64,000 nt of DNA from Paragyromitra xinjiangensis. Lineage: Eukaryota; Ascomycota; Pezizomycetes; Pezizales; Discinaceae. Both the position numbers and the translations under genes were made by a program. Shown one piece after another: positions 61,067 through 64,000 of the stretch. The notes beneath the pieces are model-generated. The model was not told the origin of the DNA. It made no database searches and worked only from the letters and a program-made list of their open reading frames with translations. Location of the stretch: the NCBI GenBank assembly GCA_038503065.1, contig JBCAMK010000020.1, positions 930,001 through 994,000 of the forward strand. Direction: 5' to 3'. Numbering within the stretch: the first letter of the stretch is position 1; each line of letters opens with the position of its first letter.

Positions 61067-62794
61067 GATAAAGGTGTACCATCCTTTCAGCCGTTTATAA
61101 CAACATGCAGGGCTCGGCTTTTAAGAAAACTGCTTTGGTGAAGCACTTATTAGATGGCAAATAAGACCTTTCCAAAGAGACTTTGTTAATTAAGTGTGTT
61201 TTCATGGAGTTATAACTTTTTGAAATTTTGGGTTTTGGGTGGTGATTTGGGTGATTTGGTGGAGGAAAAGGGAAAAATGCAACATTTTGGGGTTGAGTGT
61301 CTCAATTTATCGGACCCTGGGAATAAACTGTTTTTTGCAAAACCAAATCTTTGCCAAAACCCTGCCAAAACCCGCCGGGAAAATTTTGGAAAAATTATAG
61401 ACATCAATCTCAAGTCTTTTATGTCTAATAATTACCTTTAACTGAAGGAAGAAAGCTGTTTTTAGCATTTTTCGTCTGGGACAGTGTTTTACAAAACCTC
61501 AAAAATGCCAAGCTCCTGTTGCATTATAGGTCACATAGGTACCCTTTCATCGATTCACGCACTATACCTATTGGGCGCAACCCCTCTTTCGCTGATGTAT
61601 TTTTACTGATGTAACTACAGTAGCCTATTTAATAGACACAAAAACAAACACACACACTATGTAATACTACGTCATATAAAGACTATTTTAATGCATATCT
61701 CATGGGGGCAAGCGGGGTTGTAGTCTATCTCTTAAGGGGGTAAAGTTGCTACATTGAAAATTCGTGCACTCAAGCGCATGAAAATCTCTAGGTACGGTCC
61801 AGGGGATAAGGTTGCAATCAAAAGACTTCATCTAAATTTGATCTATAGTTGTGCACTTGTTTTCTAGGTCCCCGAAATTCTGTTATAATTTTTCAAAAAT
61901 TTTCAATTTTAAAGCTTGTTATTGTGGAGTTAATTTGAGCTAAATCTATGCACCAAATTTGTTGCGAACTGTGTTACGGTCTATGCTATATAAGCCAGCA
62001 TATCTACCTATATTTGTTGTTACTTATTCTTCACTCGATGTTTATGTTCGTTCATATTTTCTCACCTTTCGCCGCAAATTATACTACGTACTTTTCACAA
62101 ACAACTCTAAATACCTAAACGAGCTAGTATCGTTTAACAAATGATATCATAGAGCACATCTACTTAGGGGCTTATATTAGGAGCATTGGTGGTGGAGAAA
62201 AAAACTCATGATTTGAGGTTCTTATCCTGACCCACAAGTGTATAAACGGCCGCTATTGGCGCCGAATAAATAGCAAACAATTCAACCTTAGCCGGACCAC
62301 ACTGAATTCCCCTCATATGTTGACATGTCAGTGGTGAGATCCTGTTTGTGGAACCAAAAACTACCCTGCCAGCTAACCTCCAGATCCTACTCTTTTTCGC
62401 AATGCCTAGCATACTTTAAAAACTCGAAAAAAAACCAATAGCGAAATGGGCTTCACAGGCCACAGGCCATGGCCAGAGAAGCTGTGAACATATCGTAACA
62501 GATCAGGACGTACTAGAAAATTTAGCAGATGATATGTTTCAGCACATCGAGGCTGTAGGTGACATTGGAGGTAGTTATACAAAGTGGTTGAAAGATGTTT
62601 TAGACATCGGGTTTTTATCTTTTCTCATTTGTTATTATATATTGCGTTCTGTAACTATTTTACCAGTGATCCTCAATGCTGAGGGCGTGTGCTTCTGCAA
62701 TAAAAATAAATCTTGAACTAGCCAATCTTTCTATTCCCCCAAGTCGATGCAGATCAGTCCAATTCCCGAGTTATTGGCGTACTTCTCCGCAGAA
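61067..62794. other. Intergenic AT-rich sequence with one further CATCAGC-type end
   Basis: No convincing gene is seen. A likely right end of another CATCAGC element lies at 61559-61597 (cactatacctattgggcgcaacc ... ctttcgctgatg), similar to the end at 61035-61066. The short frames here have no recognisable motifs. The downstream side of the acyl-CoA synthetase gene, with its terminator, must lie in the last few hundred bases. Confidence 0.5.
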
Positions 62795-64000
62795 TCATTC
62801 CGCGTCTCTGTTTCCCTTTGCCCACTCCCTTAGAATATTCTTCTTCACTTTGCCAGTCGAAGTCTTCGGTAATTGAGTTACTATCTCTACTTCTCTTGGA
62901 ACCTAAATTGTAATTCGATTAGAATCATTTGGCTTCCAGTCGATGATAGGTTTTTATACCATAAAGCCTGAAATTTGCGAACTGCGTTTTGCCCAGGTAA
63001 TAACCTCCTCGCCAGTGAGTTGAGGATTTGAGGTCGTAACAAACGCCTTCGGACGTTCGCCAAAATGCGAGTCTGGAACGGCGATCACCCCTACTTCAAT
63101 AATATCCGGATGGCGAGCAAGCATACCCTCTAGCGATACACTGCTAATGTTTTCACCTCCTACACCTTATCCTTAGAGAGATCCTAGAGAAATTTATTCA
63201 TATCTTAATTACCTGAGATAATAATGTCCTTAGCACGATCCAGTATTTGTATCGCACCATCAGGATGACATATGGCGAGATCACCAGAATGAAGAACACC
63301 ACCTCCAAACAATTTTTCTGTCGCTAAAGGGTCTTTATAATAGCCCCTACAACAGATGTTACCTTTAAAATCTTGGTCAGCTTAGTTCCTAATTTATTTC
63401 TATCATCGGGAACGAACCTGTAAAGACAATTTCCCCAATTTCAAGGCCGTTCTTCTGCACATCTATGATTTTATCAATTTCAGGTTTGATAACGCGAACC
63501 ATTTTGCTCGTTACGAAACCATGGCCTTACAACTCGTCATCAGCGCCGATAACAGCAACGACTAACGATTTGATGGCGGGACTGGACTACCTTGACGGGC
63601 CATTTTCTTGTACATTTCTTCCGGTTCTAGCTCAAGCCACTGTGGTAGAAAATAGCCTTTCGTGATCGGTCCGTATCTAATCCAAACCCGTCCAAGCCCT
63701 GTGAGTGACCTCCTTCCAGAATTAGAATCCTTAAACTTACGTCTCTGTCTGAAATATAATTGTTAGTACTAGGAGTATAATAATGGTGAAAACCACATAC
63801 TAATCCATAAACATGTACAGGTATCAAATTCAACGCAATCATATCTTCAAACAACTTTGCTGACGGAGGAGATGCTGCCACTGTAACTCGAACCTTCCGT
63901 GGTAGTTTCTCCGCCTGGGGCGAGCGACATAGTAATGTGTTGACTGTAGGTGCAGCGTTGAAGTGTGTAATTCCTTCATGTTTCAATAGCCGCCACATCT
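62795..64000 (-). CDS. AMP-binding acyl-CoA synthetase, C-terminal half, seven exons (5' part outside window)
   Basis: Exons on the minus strand, 5' to 3': 64000-63801, 63748-63741, 63676-63591, 63525-63418, 63362-63213, 63159-62960, 62902-62795 (TGA at 62795-62797). All introns are GT-AG; the first has GTATGT, TACTAAC and TTTCAG. The joined frame is open and shows family motifs in order: THFNAAPTVNTLL, VTVAASPPSAKLF, VYGLTET, a GEIVFTGN block, HSGDLA, DGAIQILDRAKDIIISGGENIS, DSHFGERPKAF and the C-terminal PKTSTGKVKK, whose second-last lysine type activates the acyl group. It forms an acyl-AMP, then an acyl-CoA. It resembles the short/medium-chain acyl-activating enzymes. The substrate is not determined; the gene looks functional. 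Confidence 0.88.
63741..63748 (-). other. 8-nt micro-exon in the acyl-CoA synthetase gene
   Basis: The exon acagagac lies between the intron 63749-63800 (GTATGT...TTTCAG) and the intron 63677-63740 (GTAAGT...GATTAG). It supplies TE and two-thirds of T in the invariant GLTETYGP motif. Skipping it would shift the frame. Confidence 0.75.

Noticed and set aside
62206..62412. 68-residue minus-strand ORF with a VELFAI motif, possible RNase H remnant
   Set aside because: One short motif is not enough. No DGS or DNQ motif is nearby, and the flanks show no LINE end.

Overview
This window is almost entirely a nest of retrotransposons and repeats from a filamentous fungus. Only the right edge (62795-64000) holds an ordinary host gene: the intron-rich 3' half of an AMP-binding acyl-CoA synthetase, with six short introns of 52-65 bp. 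The evidence for a fungus is the short introns with a TACTAAC-type branch site, a chromodomain Ty3/gypsy element, Tad1/I-like LINEs with RNase H, a Plavaka (KDZ) transposase fragment and a possible DUF6532-like fragment. Plavaka plus intron density makes me lean towards a mushroom-forming basidiomycete, with low certainty. Element names below are my own working names.

Left half (1-33607). A plus-strand chromodomain gypsy element, GyA-1, starts outside the window and ends with its 3' LTR at 32875-33607. Its pol frame is open from 904 to the stop at 32699-32701, except that LINE insertions split it into four exact pieces (904-3793, 6113-6732, 25970-26002, 32597-32701). The insertions are: (a) T-half-1 (3794-6098), a LINE coding only ORF1; (b) a head-to-tail array of four LINEs of one family, P1-P4 (6733-25963), with the same six-base target gtgttg at all five boundaries; (c) T1 (26003-32582), an autonomous LINE with a (TAAA)n tail and a 14-bp target duplication.

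Middle (33608-48495). A minus-strand copy of the same gypsy family, GyA-2, has its 5' LTR at 41806-42538 and its pol cut off where GyA-1 begins, so GyA-1 most likely inserted into GyA-2. GyA-2 gag carries two more ORF1-only LINEs (T-half-2 and T-half-3). A fourth (T-half-4) and a 5'-truncated T-family LINE (T2) lie further right. GyA-2 itself sits in a repeat-rich CATCAGC-family element.

Right (48496-62794). This part holds an orphan LTR, a degenerate second gypsy family (GyB, minus strand), solo LTRs with clean 5-bp target duplications, a broken Plavaka transposase, and several non-autonomous DNA elements with CATCAGC terminal inverted repeats and 2-bp duplications. The CATCAGC elements and the solo LTRs are nested in each other.

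The main biological result is that two separate LINE families each have 'half-LINE' derivatives that keep only ORF1 (gag-like, zinc knuckles) while retaining the end sequences of their autonomous relatives. This resembles mammalian HAL1. All five half-LINE ORFs are open. This suggests that ORF1 protein is retained by selection in elements that must borrow reverse transcriptase.
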